DNA from: Halomonas sp. SpR8
Lineage (GTDB): Bacteria > Pseudomonadota > Gammaproteobacteria > Pseudomonadales > Halomonadaceae
Length of the DNA: 64,000 nt
Assembly: GCF_031010195.1 (NCBI RefSeq)
Contig: NZ_JAUAMC010000013.1
Coordinates: 30,660-94,659 of the forward strand
Reading direction: 5' to 3'
In this document: positions 17,338-26,578 of the stretch, piece after piece
Layout: every line of letters starts with the position of its first letter
How positions within the stretch are numbered: position 1 is the stretch's first letter
Notes under the pieces: model-generated
Databases searched by the model: none
Seen by the model: the letters and a program-made list of their open reading frames with translations, nothing else
Told to the model about the DNA's origin: nothing
Program-made: the position numbers and the translations under genes

Positions 17338-18963
17338 CTAACTATTAATACGCCGATTGACCACGCTTGGTGCGCGGCGCAAGCGCTCTTCCTCACCTAG
17401 CAGCTCCGCTTCAAAGGCATCTGCACCCACTGGCGTTTCACCATGGCGACGATAAAGCTGGGTCAGCATCGCCTTGCGGTCTGCGCGTAGCTCCTGGACT
17501 AATACAAACACCATCATATACAGAATAAAGGTGAACGGTAATGCCGATAGCACCGATGCCGACTGCAGCCCCTTTAAACCACCGGATGCGATCAGCGTCA
17601 GACAGATAGCGGCGATTAGCACCCCCCAGATAACACGCTTATACAGCGGCGGATTAATCGAACCGTTATCGGTCATCTGCGCCACGATATACGAGGCCGA
17701 GTCGGCGGATGTGACCAGGAAAATAAAGATCAGCATCATCGCAACCACCGAGAGCACGCCGGTGAACGGCATCAGTTCGAACATCTCAAATAGCGCTACG
17801 GTGATATTATCTTGTGTCGCGGCGGCTAGCCCAACATCGGTTCCATTCAACTCCATATGTAGCGCTGCACCACCGAACACGCCAATCCACAAACAGGCTA
17901 ACAGGGGAGGTACAAACAGCACCCCAAACACATACTCTTTAATAGTACGGCCACGAGATACGCGGGCGATAAAGGTGCCTACAAATGGCGACCAGGCAAT
18001 CACCCACGCCCAGTAAAAAATCGTCCAGTTGCTGGCCCACTCATTATCCGTATAGGGTGAAATACGCAGACTCATGCCGATAAAGTTCTGCAGATAATCC
18101 CCGATACCCACCGTGATGGTTTCTAATATTGCCAGCGTAGGGCCGGTGAACAGCACGTACAGCATCAATCCAATACATAAAATCATATTGAGATTAGAAA
18201 GGCGTTTAATGCCTTTATCCAAGCCCGACCAAGTTGATGCCATATAGGCGCAGAACATCACAAAGAGAATAACAAATTGCCATAAGCCGTTTTCAGGCAG
18301 GCCAAATACGGCGTTTAAACCGCCGTTCATCTGCAGTACGCCCAACCCGAGCGATGTGGCTACCCCCATAACGGTAGCAACCACGGCAAACACATCCAAC
18401 CAGGAGGCGTAGGGGCGAACTTTAGGATTTTTCGCTGTTATCGACGACAGCACAGAAGAGACAAGTCCCGCCTGCCCTTTACGGAACTGGAAGTAGGCAA
18501 TAATCAAACCAACGATCGAGAAAGCTGCCCACTAATGAATGCCCCAGTTGAAGTAGCTGTACTGAATAGCGTAGCGTGCTGCGGCTTCGGTTTCCGCGGT
18601 TCTGTCACCGTAAGGCGGTTCAATAAAATGAAACATGGGTTCTGCCATGCCATAAAACACCAGCCCGACACCAAAACCTGCGGCCAGCAACATGCTAATC
18701 CACGAGAAAAACGTGTAGTTTGGCCGACTGTCCTGAGGGCCTAAGCGCACCTTGCCGTATTTACTCAGGGCCAGACCAAACAAAAAAATGACAAAACCAA
18801 ACACTGAAAACAGGTAAAACCACCCGAATAGCCCAGTAATAGTGCTCAGTGCTCCCTCAGCCGCGTTGGCAAACCCTTCAGGAAATGACGCTCCGACAAT
18901 TACCAAGCCAAAAATAATCACCACTGATGAGATGAATACCGACTTGCCTCCATGATTAGCCAT
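17338..18963 (-). pseudogene. BCCT-family osmolyte transporter interrupted by an in-frame amber codon
   Basis: Read through, this is a 541-residue betaine/choline/carnitine carrier. The N-terminal 143 codons (start at 18963) end in YSYFNWGIH, then TAG at 18532-18534, and the same frame continues WAAFSIVGLIIAYF for nearly 400 more codons without another lesion. The break is inside the conserved BCCT helix (HWGxHxWA) and the Trp-rich segments downstream (TSADSASYIVAQM) are intact. A single CAG-to-TAG change would explain it. Both halves alone should be inactive. It may be a recent pseudogene, a sequencing error, or suppressed in vivo. It is on the minus strand with 268 bases of quiet DNA upstream. 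Confidence 0.85.
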
Positions 18964-19231
18964 ATAACCATCCTGTTAGATGAGCTCTATTTAGGTAAGC
19001 GCAGCGTATTAAGCGCATGCTTGTACAAAAAGTTTTTCCTTGTACAGCTTGATGATAACAGTTGAAAAGCCAGATCGCACAGAACGTAGAACATGTCGGC
19101 AGCCATGAATGGGGTCACAGCCCCCGCGCAGAAACCAGCACTGACAATGCAATCTATAGCACTACACCCAAGCAGTGAACTTGCTAGAGCAACTGTGTTC
19201 CAATGAGTGCGAATAACCGATGGAGGCTCTT

Positions 19232-19615
19232 ATGCCACAGATGAATCGCGACCAACGTAACGCAGCATGGCAAGCGGCCAATCAATGGCGAGCCCGTGCA
19301 GCGCAGACCCAACCCACCGGATTGGCCGGCAGCCTAAAGCTCCTGTTTACATGGTTGGCGTTTGGCGCGTTGATGATAGTTGGCATGGTGCTCGGCCTGC
19401 TTTTCTTGTTGGTTGGCTGGGCGATGATGCCATTTATGCGCCATAAAATGAAAAAGCGCATGGATCAGATGCGTGCACAGCAAGCACAGGATATTGGTGG
19501 CGGCTATGCTCGCGGGCATGCTGACCCTGATGTTTCTTCACACCGCCGTCCAGGTCATCAGGATGCGCTGGAAGGTAGCTATGAAGTTAAGCCAGAAGTT
19601 AAAGACAAAAGTTAA
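19232..19615 (+). CDS. Small membrane protein with Met/Gln-rich flanks, unknown
   Basis: A 127-residue protein: a hydrophilic N-terminus (MPQMNRDQRNAAWQAANQW), one long hydrophobic region (about residues 35-70, possibly two helices), a basic patch (RHKMKKRMDQMRAQQ) and a polar tail. GGAGG lies six bases before the ATG at 19232; an upstream in-frame start at 19220 lacks a ribosome binding site. I do not recognise a named family. It stands alone, with the convergent AEC carrier downstream. Confidence 0.65.
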   Translation: MPQMNRDQRNAAWQAANQWRARAAQTQPTGLAGSLKLLFTWLAFGALMIVGMVLGLLFLLVGWAMMPFMRHKMKKRMDQMRAQQAQDIGGGYARGHADPDVSSHRRPGHQDALEGSYEVKPEVKDKS

Positions 19616-19738
19616 CGATGATCGATAAGCCCTAGTTCCAGGTACTTCATTGATCACCATAGCTCATTGAGCAATGTCGCTAATCAAATACGTTGATTTA
19701 ATGTTCAGCATCTTTTAATCATGCTGTTATGTTGTCAA

Positions 19739-20632
19739 TCAAAGCGGTGCAAACACCCAGGTGAATGTCGCGGCTAACGTAAGCGGCATTACCACCAAAC
19801 TTCCCAGGTTACCAATCAGTACCAGTGAGGCCACCTTTTGCGGCGCCAACTGGTACTGCTCTGCGACCAAATAATTCAGCACCGCAGGCGGTAGCGCAGC
19901 AAACACCAGCAGCACCGCGGCCTGCAGTGCATTGAGAGGCAGTAACCACATTAACGGCAATGCAATCACTAATCCGGAAAGCGGACAAAGCACCGCCCCC
20001 AGCATGCCGGTGCGCCAATCGCTAAAGTCGATTTCCAGCAGCCTTACCCCCAGCGCAAACAGCATAAGCGGAATACACACGCCACCCAGCATATGCATGG
20101 CCTCCAACAGCCAGCCCGGCAATGGCAGCCCGCCGATATTTACCGTCAGCCCCGCCAAACTCGCCAACACAATGGGCATGCGCAGAATTCGCCACAGCGA
20201 GGTGCGCGGGTTCAGCATATAAAGTCCGACGGAAAAGTGCAGCAGCATCTCCACCATAAACACCACCACCGCGGCGGGTAACGCGTCAGGGCCGAATGCC
20301 AGCACCAGCAGCGGCACGCCCATATTGCCCGCATTATTGAACATCATGGGTGGAAGAAAGGTTTTGATATCCAACTTCAGCCACTTTGCCAGCGGCCACA
20401 ACACAACCCCGGAGCCCAGCACCACTGCAACCGCGGCCGTGGCAAGCCAGGCGTATTCAGCTAACGGCGCTTGGCGATCAGCCAGCACGGCAAACACCAG
20501 CAGCGGGACGAACAGTTCCATATTAAGCGTATTAAGACTGCGAATATCGGGGGTTCGATAGCGCCCGTAGGCGGCGCCACAGCCCGCGATTAAAAACACC
20601 GGCAACAGAGTGGCCAGAATGTGTCCAATCAT
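19739..20632 (-). CDS. AEC-family (auxin efflux carrier-like) permease
   Basis: A 297-residue integral membrane protein with about ten helices in two repeats of five, as in the AEC (PF03547) family of secondary carriers. The Asn-rich MMFNNAGNMGVPLLVLAFG segment near residues 95-113 is the conserved crossover motif of the first repeat. Characterised bacterial members carry malate or other organic acids; the substrate here cannot be read from sequence. It follows glnE on the same strand after 48 bases, so they may share a transcript. Confidence 0.85.
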   Translation of the reverse strand: MIGHILATLLPVFLIAGCGAAYGRYRTPDIRSLNTLNMELFVPLLVFAVLADRQAPLAEYAWLATAAVAVVLGSGVVLWPLAKWLKLDIKTFLPPMMFNNAGNMGVPLLVLAFGPDALPAAVVVFMVEMLLHFSVGLYMLNPRTSLWRILRMPIVLASLAGLTVNIGGLPLPGWLLEAMHMLGGVCIPLMLFALGVRLLEIDFSDWRTGMLGAVLCPLSGLVIALPLMWLLPLNALQAAVLLVFAALPPAVLNYLVAEQYQLAPQKVASLVLIGNLGSLVVMPLTLAATFTWVFAPL

Positions 20633-20680
20633 GCAGCCTGCCTCGCCTTGCTCCTTGAAATCATTACTGCTTCCTAGTGT

Positions 20681-23647
20681 TTATTGTGCTACTGGTGGCT
20701 CAAGAAAGCGCTGCCAGAGCGCCGTCACAATCTCACGGTGGGCGCGGAATTCCTCCCCATCGCTGAGTGCTTTTTCACCGGTAAGCGCCGCCCGATGGGT
20801 CGCGCTACGGTACTCCAGATAGGCTTCACGCAGGCGCTCTGCTTCTTCGGCGGGTAAGTACCCACTCTCGGTTAGCCGCTCTAAAATGCGGATATTATCG
20901 CTGTAGGTCAGCAGCTCAGGGGTTTGGTGAGCGAGCGCTAATACCGCGTATTGGCACAGAAACTCGATATCCACCATGCCGCCCGCATCCTGCTTGATGT
21001 TAAACGTATCGCTCGTCGTTTTACTGCCAAGGTGGTCGCGCATTTTCTGGCGCATCTTGACCACTTCTTCTCGCAGCACGGCGTTATCGCGTTCAGCGCT
21101 TAAAATATCCCCTCGCAGTTGGCTAAACTTCTCCGCCAGCGCATCGCTACCCGCGACCACCCGAGCTCGGACAAGCGCCTGGTGCTCCCAGGTCCAGGCA
21201 TTTTGACGCTGATAGTCGGCAAAGGCCGTCAACGATGTCACCAGCAGCCCTGAGTTGCCCGACGGCCGCAGCCGCATGTCGACTTCGTAGAGACTGCCTG
21301 CCGGAGTGACCGCGGTCAGCAGGTGAATAATACGCTGGCCCAGGCGGGTGAAAAATACCGGTGCATCAATGGGGCGCGGGCCATCAGTCGTGCCGGTACC
21401 GTCGCTATCATGCAGGAAGACCAGATCTAAATCTGAGCTGTAGCCCAGTTCAATGCCGCCTAGCTTGCCGTAGCCAATGATCAGAAATGCCGCCTCGCGG
21501 GCGTTGAGCCCCTCAGGTACGCCATGTTTGCGAGTAATATGTTTCCAAGCCATGGCTAACACCGCATCTAAAATCACTTCGGCAATAAAAGTTAAGTAAT
21601 CGCTTACTTTCATCAAGTGCCGGGTACCGACAATATCCGATGCCGCCACATGCAGCGTTTGGGCATGCTTGAAAACGCGTAACGCCTCTAGCTGCGCTTC
21701 CTCATCGTCCTCAGGTAAACGGTTAAGCGATTGGCGTAGCTCGTCGGCCAAGCGGGATTTATCGGCGGGGGTGTAGAGTGTTTCCGGAGTCAGCAGCTCA
21801 TCGAGAAGAATAGGGTAGCGCGCCAACTGCTCTGCTATCCACGGGCTAGCGGCGCACAGGCGCATCAAGTGCTCAAGCGCCTGGGGATTCTCGCGTAGCA
21901 GGGCCAGGTAAGCCGTACGCCGCAGCACGGCTTCAATGAGTGGCTGCACCCGCGCCAGCGCGGTATCCGGTACGTCGTTATCGGCTACGGCATCCAGCAG
22001 CATCGGCATTAATGCGTCCAGGCGTTCAAAACCAATCCGCTGCATGCTTTGCACTTGACGCGAGTGGTAAAGGCTTTGCAGCCGCTTCAAGGCTTTTTCC
22101 GGCTCGTTAAAGCCTGCCTCGGCGAGATGCGCGGTGGCATCCTGTGCGTCTAACTCACCGCGCCAAATGAGTCGCCACTGGGCTAAACCAAGCTGATTAT
22201 CATCGCTGGCCTCCTCGACATCCTCTTCGGGGTCGGCGATCACTGCGTCAAAGTGCTGGCGTATCCGCTCTCGTACTTCGTCAAGCTGGGCGATAAACCC
22301 CAGCCAGTCTTCATGGCCCATGGCAAAGGCCACCCGCTCACGGTCGCTATCATCGCTGGGCAGGGTTTGGGTTTGACGGTCTTCCAGCGCTTGCAGCGCA
22401 TGCTCCACATCGCGCAAAAAGGCGTAATCAGGCAGTAGCTCATCGACCACGCCTTGCGGCAGTAGGCCTAGTTCGGGCAAACAATTAAGTGCGGTTTTCA
22501 GCGACGTGACCTGCAACTCAGTATCGCGCCCGCCGCGAATCAACTGAAATGCCTGGACGACGAACTCGACTTCACGAATGCCGCCAGGGCCGAGCTTAAT
22601 ATTGCTCTGCATGCCCTTACGCTTCACTTCGCGGTTGATCATCGCTTTCAGTTCGCGCAGCGACTCAATCGCCCCAAAGTCGAGATATTTGCGATACACA
22701 AAGGGCCGTAGCCCGGCCAGCAACTCATCACCGGCGTCTACATCACCGGCCACCGGGCGCGCTTTCAGCATCGCGTAGCGCTCCCACTCGCGGCCTTGGT
22801 CCTGATAGTAGCTGGAGAGCATGGCAAAACAGCCCACCAGCGGACCACCGTCGCCCAAGGGCCGCAGGCGCATATCGACGCGGAAGGCGAAACCATCGGC
22901 GGTCATCGCATCCAGGGCGGCGATCAGCTTTTGGCCTAGCTTGGTAAAATACTCCTGGTGCTCCAGCGGCTTACGTCCGCCCTGGGTGCCGCCTTTTTCG
23001 GGGAAGGCAAAGATCAGATCAATATCAGAAGAGAGGTTCAACTCCCCTGCCCCCAGCTTGCCCATTCCCAATATCACAAGACGTTGGGGCGAGCCATCTG
23101 CGCGCGGCGCTGGCAAGCCCCAACGCGGCGCATAAAACTGCTCAAGCCAGGTTAATGCGGCTTCCAGACATATCTCAGCCAGCTCAGACACCGCCTTGGC
23201 GGTGTCCCACATGGTATGACTGGGTGTACGGTTAAGATCGCGCCAAATAATCGCCAGCATGCGCTTACGGCGAAAACGGCGAATCACCCGCTGCATGGCT
23301 TCTTCGCTATCGGTTTGTTCCAGCGACTCATTAAGCCAGCTCATCAGCTCGTCTCGCCCTGGGTCGGCATCCAGCTCGCCCGCAATATCCAGTTCAACCA
23401 GCCAATGCGGGAAGCGGGCCAGCGTATCCAACGCAAAAGTCGAAATGGCCAGCACTCTGGCTAAGGCCTCGCGGCGAGGCTCAGAAAGCCCCTGCCAACT
23501 GCTTGAAGGCAGTTCCTGGTTGGACATCTCGGCAATGTTGTCAGCTTGTTTAAGCGACTCACTCAAGCGCTGCCAAGCAGCCTGGGACTCTTTGTGTAAC
23601 GACGCAGGCAGCGTCGACAACGGTAAAAAATCGTCGTTCACTTGCAT
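20681..23647 (-). CDS. glnE: Glutamine synthetase adenylyltransferase/deadenylase GlnE
   Basis: GlnE adds and removes AMP on glutamine synthetase in response to PII and glutamine. The 988-residue protein has both nucleotidyltransferase domains: the N-terminal deadenylating one with LSSDIDLIFAFPEKGG near residues 207-222 and the C-terminal adenylating one with GYSSDLDLVFLHDSDG near residue 740, each followed by a helical GlnD-PII-like region. Length is normal. The ATG at 23647 has GAGG upstream; a GTG two codons earlier is also open. It is the upstream gene of a possible pair with the AEC carrier. Confidence 0.96.
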   Translation of the reverse strand: MQVNDDFLPLSTLPASLHKESQAAWQRLSESLKQADNIAEMSNQELPSSSWQGLSEPRREALARVLAISTFALDTLARFPHWLVELDIAGELDADPGRDELMSWLNESLEQTDSEEAMQRVIRRFRRKRMLAIIWRDLNRTPSHTMWDTAKAVSELAEICLEAALTWLEQFYAPRWGLPAPRADGSPQRLVILGMGKLGAGELNLSSDIDLIFAFPEKGGTQGGRKPLEHQEYFTKLGQKLIAALDAMTADGFAFRVDMRLRPLGDGGPLVGCFAMLSSYYQDQGREWERYAMLKARPVAGDVDAGDELLAGLRPFVYRKYLDFGAIESLRELKAMINREVKRKGMQSNIKLGPGGIREVEFVVQAFQLIRGGRDTELQVTSLKTALNCLPELGLLPQGVVDELLPDYAFLRDVEHALQALEDRQTQTLPSDDSDRERVAFAMGHEDWLGFIAQLDEVRERIRQHFDAVIADPEEDVEEASDDNQLGLAQWRLIWRGELDAQDATAHLAEAGFNEPEKALKRLQSLYHSRQVQSMQRIGFERLDALMPMLLDAVADNDVPDTALARVQPLIEAVLRRTAYLALLRENPQALEHLMRLCAASPWIAEQLARYPILLDELLTPETLYTPADKSRLADELRQSLNRLPEDDEEAQLEALRVFKHAQTLHVAASDIVGTRHLMKVSDYLTFIAEVILDAVLAMAWKHITRKHGVPEGLNAREAAFLIIGYGKLGGIELGYSSDLDLVFLHDSDGTGTTDGPRPIDAPVFFTRLGQRIIHLLTAVTPAGSLYEVDMRLRPSGNSGLLVTSLTAFADYQRQNAWTWEHQALVRARVVAGSDALAEKFSQLRGDILSAERDNAVLREEVVKMRQKMRDHLGSKTTSDTFNIKQDAGGMVDIEFLCQYAVLALAHQTPELLTYSDNIRILERLTESGYLPAEEAERLREAYLEYRSATHRAALTGEKALSDGEEFRAHREIVTALWQRFLEPPVAQ

Positions 23648-23707
23648 AACCACCTCACTGCCCAGCGCGTAAAAAGATGATAGACGTTTGCCCCGTCAGC
23701 AAACGAC

Positions 23708-24079
23708 CTAGCTAACGAATTTTTCCCAGCCCAATAATCCCCAGGTGAGCCCGGCCATTATCAACGACAGCATAACCGCAGCTGAGCCAATATCCTTGGC
23801 TCGCCCAGAAAGCTCATGATGCTCGGTACCAATCCGGTCAACAACGTTTTCGATGGCGCTGTTTAGTAGCTCTACAATCAGCACAAAAAACAGGCTACTG
23901 ACCAGTAGCAGCCAGCTAACGGGGCCTTCTCCGATCCACCAGGCAAACGGCAGCATGACCGCCGTGATACCGACTTCCTGGCGGAAGGCCGACTCATTTC
24001 TAAATGCCGCTTTTAGGCCTTTCCATGAATAGCGCGTGGAGTGAACCAAATGTGTTAAGCCGGTATGCCCAGGTTTCAT
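23708..24079 (-). CDS. dgkA: Diacylglycerol kinase DgkA
   Basis: DgkA phosphorylates diacylglycerol released by membrane-derived glucan synthesis, returning it as phosphatidate. The 123-residue protein has the amphipathic N-terminus (YSWKGLKAAFRNESAFRQE, with the conserved Glu residues), three membrane helices and the catalytic core VELLNSAIENVVDRIG. Length fits the trimeric bacterial family. GAGG is present eight bases before the ATG. dacB ends 34 bases upstream on the same strand. Confidence 0.95.
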   Translation of the reverse strand: MKPGHTGLTHLVHSTRYSWKGLKAAFRNESAFRQEVGITAVMLPFAWWIGEGPVSWLLLVSSLFFVLIVELLNSAIENVVDRIGTEHHELSGRAKDIGSAAVMLSLIMAGLTWGLLGWEKFVS

Positions 24080-24113
24080 GCAGATCGCCTCACCGTGTGA
24101 GCGTGGAGTTTAA

Positions 24114-25610
24114 TCAGTTCGCTAAAATCATTGCATCGAGATCCAGTGACAATGGATCTAAAACTTCAGACCAGCTTAAGTATGGCGTGCTGCCATTGCC
24201 ATTCACCATGACACTAAACACCCCCCAGCGCCCTTGCGCCGTGCGGAAGTAGCCTGCCGCCGCCCTAACGGCAAACGGCTGGTTCAGCGTGCCAGTTTTG
24301 ATCATGACATTGTTTTGGAAGGTGGATGAACCGCGTCGAATAAAGCGCATGACCCCATTGGCCGGCGATTGGAAGGCCGCGATGAAGCTTGGAAACAGCG
24401 CGCTCTGTCGAAACATATCCTCCAGCATCACATTAATGCCCTGCGCCGACGTTCGGTTCTCAGTGGTCAGCCCGCTGCCACTATACAGCGTTAATGGCCC
24501 ATGCCCTGGTAGGCTTTGGACGTAGGTTTCAATCGCTTGGCCTGCTTGGCGCAGCTGCGCCTGGGGCGTCTCCACCAGATCCAGCGCCAGCACATCGGCC
24601 ATATAGTTATTGGAGTAGTTCATGATACGCAGCAGAAGCTCTTGCAGCGGTTGGCTGTCGACCGCCGCCAGGCGCTGAGCGGAACTGGGCGGCTGGGTCG
24701 AGCTGACCCGCCACGGCTCGCGCACCTGGATGCCCGCCTGATTGAGCATCCCCATTAATACTTGGGCGGTTTTCTCGGCCGCATCCCCCGCGCCCCGGTA
24801 GATATCCCGGGGGATGGCGTTAGTTGAAATTTGCCCGGTTAGGCGCATCATGTCGCCACGTTCGTCGGTGATACGCTCAGCGCCGATCTCCGTGCCACTA
24901 TTGGCCGGGCGGGTAATCACCTGGTTATCAATGGTGATCAGTGACGTTTGGCTATCGCAAAGGCCGACGTTGGCTGGCGCGCCAGCCGTAGCCGCCGGTG
25001 ACACATTAACGCACCAACTGCCGAAGTTAACGCCCGCCGAGGAGAGCGGTGCACTGTAGGCATTAGCTACTCGTGTGCGGGCATCACAGCGGTCAGTGGT
25101 AATGCACTCCACTGGGCCAAAACGCCACTGGCTGACCACTAACGCGCCGTCAACCTCGCGCACCCCCGCCAAGTGCAAACGCTGCACCAAGCGCCACAGG
25201 TTTTCAGTGGTCAAGCCGGGGTCGCCGCCGCCTTCAAACACCAAATCGCCATGCAGAACACCGCTCTCCACCCTACCCGCGCTGACTAATTGACTGGTAA
25301 AGCGGTGCTGGGGGCCAAAACGATTCAGTGCCGCTGCAGATAAGTAAGCTTTGGTCACTGAGGCGGGGGAAAGCTGACGATCTGGATTGATACTGCCTAA
25401 CAGCGCACTGCTGCCCGTATCAGCACCCAGCAAACGCGCTTCGGCGCTAATCGAAAAGCCTTTATCCTGCAGCTGTCCCAACCGCGTGAAATCGGCCCAT
25501 AGACTGGAACTGGCGCTCAGCGCCAGCGTGGCAACCCCGGCGACCAGCGACCAGCGCCGAATACGCCCAGTAACAACACGCCCGAAAAAAGGAATCTGAG
25601 AAACATCCAT
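24114..25610 (-). CDS. dacB: D-alanyl-D-alanine carboxypeptidase/endopeptidase DacB (PBP4 type)
   Basis: A class C penicillin-binding protein that trims peptidoglycan stem peptides and cuts cross-links in the periplasm. The 498-residue protein has a long basic signal region (residues 1-39, ending SSLWADF), the catalytic SxxK (S84-V-T-K87), an SNN motif in NYSNNYMADVL near residue 330, and KTG in MIKTGTLNQ near 436, matching the S13 family. The large insert between SxxK and SxN contains three visible cysteines. It lies upstream of dgkA on the same strand. Confidence 0.93.
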   Translation of the reverse strand: MDVSQIPFFGRVVTGRIRRWSLVAGVATLALSASSSLWADFTRLGQLQDKGFSISAEARLLGADTGSSALLGSINPDRQLSPASVTKAYLSAAALNRFGPQHRFTSQLVSAGRVESGVLHGDLVFEGGGDPGLTTENLWRLVQRLHLAGVREVDGALVVSQWRFGPVECITTDRCDARTRVANAYSAPLSSAGVNFGSWCVNVSPAATAGAPANVGLCDSQTSLITIDNQVITRPANSGTEIGAERITDERGDMMRLTGQISTNAIPRDIYRGAGDAAEKTAQVLMGMLNQAGIQVREPWRVSSTQPPSSAQRLAAVDSQPLQELLLRIMNYSNNYMADVLALDLVETPQAQLRQAGQAIETYVQSLPGHGPLTLYSGSGLTTENRTSAQGINVMLEDMFRQSALFPSFIAAFQSPANGVMRFIRRGSSTFQNNVMIKTGTLNQPFAVRAAAGYFRTAQGRWGVFSVMVNGNGSTPYLSWSEVLDPLSLDLDAMILAN

Positions 25611-25685
25611 TACGCTAAGCTACCTCACTGCATATTCATTTTAGAAACCGTCTTCTTGCAAATAGTTGCTACATCACCATGTTCG

Positions 25686-26351
25686 TTATGTTCGCGGCAA
25701 ATCAACGCTTAAACGCCACAAAGCTTGGCCACTTTGAGCATACTTAGCTTCAAACGGGGTCAAATAGTCACCTTTAGGTGCAAGCGCCGTAGTGGTTGCC
25801 TGCTTGCCGGTTACTTGAGCCACTGCCAAGGCAAACTCCTCAACGTAAATCGACCAGTTTGAGCGCAATTCAAGACGCCCTCCAAGGGCCAACAGTGTGG
25901 GTAAAACAGCATGCCCATGCCAGCGCATTTTCAAATGACCCGCTTTAGGGTAAGGGTTTGGATAAAGCAGATAGTGATACTCGGGCGCCCAACCGGCCTG
26001 ATAGGCCAACCGCCAGAAGTCGACCAGATCCGCCCTTACCAGCAGCGCATTGGCCGGCAGTTCTCCGTGGTCACGCCCCAGGCGATCTTCACTACGATCC
26101 ACACCAATAACGGCATGGGAGGGGAACTGCAGTGCCAGTTGACGTGTCGATACCCCAACGCCACAGCCGGAATCAAGCACTAGCGGCGCTTGGCGGCGGG
26201 CAAACCACTCGGCCGCGTGGGCAAAGTTACGCTGAGTATGCTCGGCGATGGGTTTACGCAGCGGATGCGCTAGTGCACGACCTACCCGGCGGGCCAAGTC
26301 TTGATGTGGGCCCGGCTGATTAGAAACCACTGATCGAGAATTATGCTGCAT
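25686..26351 (-). CDS. Divergent TrmB-like SAM-dependent methyltransferase
   Basis: A 221-residue Rossmann methyltransferase. Motif I is VLDSGCGVGVSTRQLA, followed by VIGVDRSEDRL, ALLVRADLVDFW and YLLYPNPYPKAGHLKMRW. The PNPYPKAGHLK segment aligns with PDPWPKKRHHKRR of tRNA m7G46 methyltransferase TrmB, and NWSIYVEEF aligns with the TD-x-x-Y-x-E region. The changes in both motifs suggest a TrmB paralogue with another target rather than TrmB itself. Its stop is 75 bases from the dacB start on the same strand. Confidence is high for the fold, low for the substrate. Confidence 0.75.
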   Translation of the reverse strand: MQHNSRSVVSNQPGPHQDLARRVGRALAHPLRKPIAEHTQRNFAHAAEWFARRQAPLVLDSGCGVGVSTRQLALQFPSHAVIGVDRSEDRLGRDHGELPANALLVRADLVDFWRLAYQAGWAPEYHYLLYPNPYPKAGHLKMRWHGHAVLPTLLALGGRLELRSNWSIYVEEFALAVAQVTGKQATTTALAPKGDYLTPFEAKYAQSGQALWRLSVDLPRT

Positions 26352-26470
26352 GCCATCTCTCGGCTTAAAAGCGTGATTCTATCAGTCTCGAGCGCTTGCG
26401 GCATGACGTCGTTGCATGGCCGGTGCTATGATCACACTTACGTACTTATTACCTTGGGCATTTATTCCCT

Positions 26471-26500
26471 CAGGTACTAACTTAACAGGTACTAATTAAG
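26471..26500. repeat. 15-bp tandem duplication upstream of fabY
   Basis: CAGGTACTAA plus five bases occurs twice, head to tail, at 26471-26485 and 26486-26500. It lies in the 227-base gap between the divergent methyltransferase and fabY, 79 bases before the fabY start. It could be a regulator site pair or slippage. Confidence 0.6.
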
Positions 26501-26578
26501 CGCAGCGGGTTTAGCACAATGGGCTTAACCCCTTGCCAATAACCATTATTACCACCACCGCACCACGAGGAACCCGGC

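Noticed and set aside
18532..18534. Amber codon as programmed recoding (pyrrolysine or readthrough)
   Set aside because: No Pyl genes are visible, pyrrolysine is not known in this group, and no readthrough context (stem-loop, CARYYA) follows. A nonsense mutation or sequence error is simpler.
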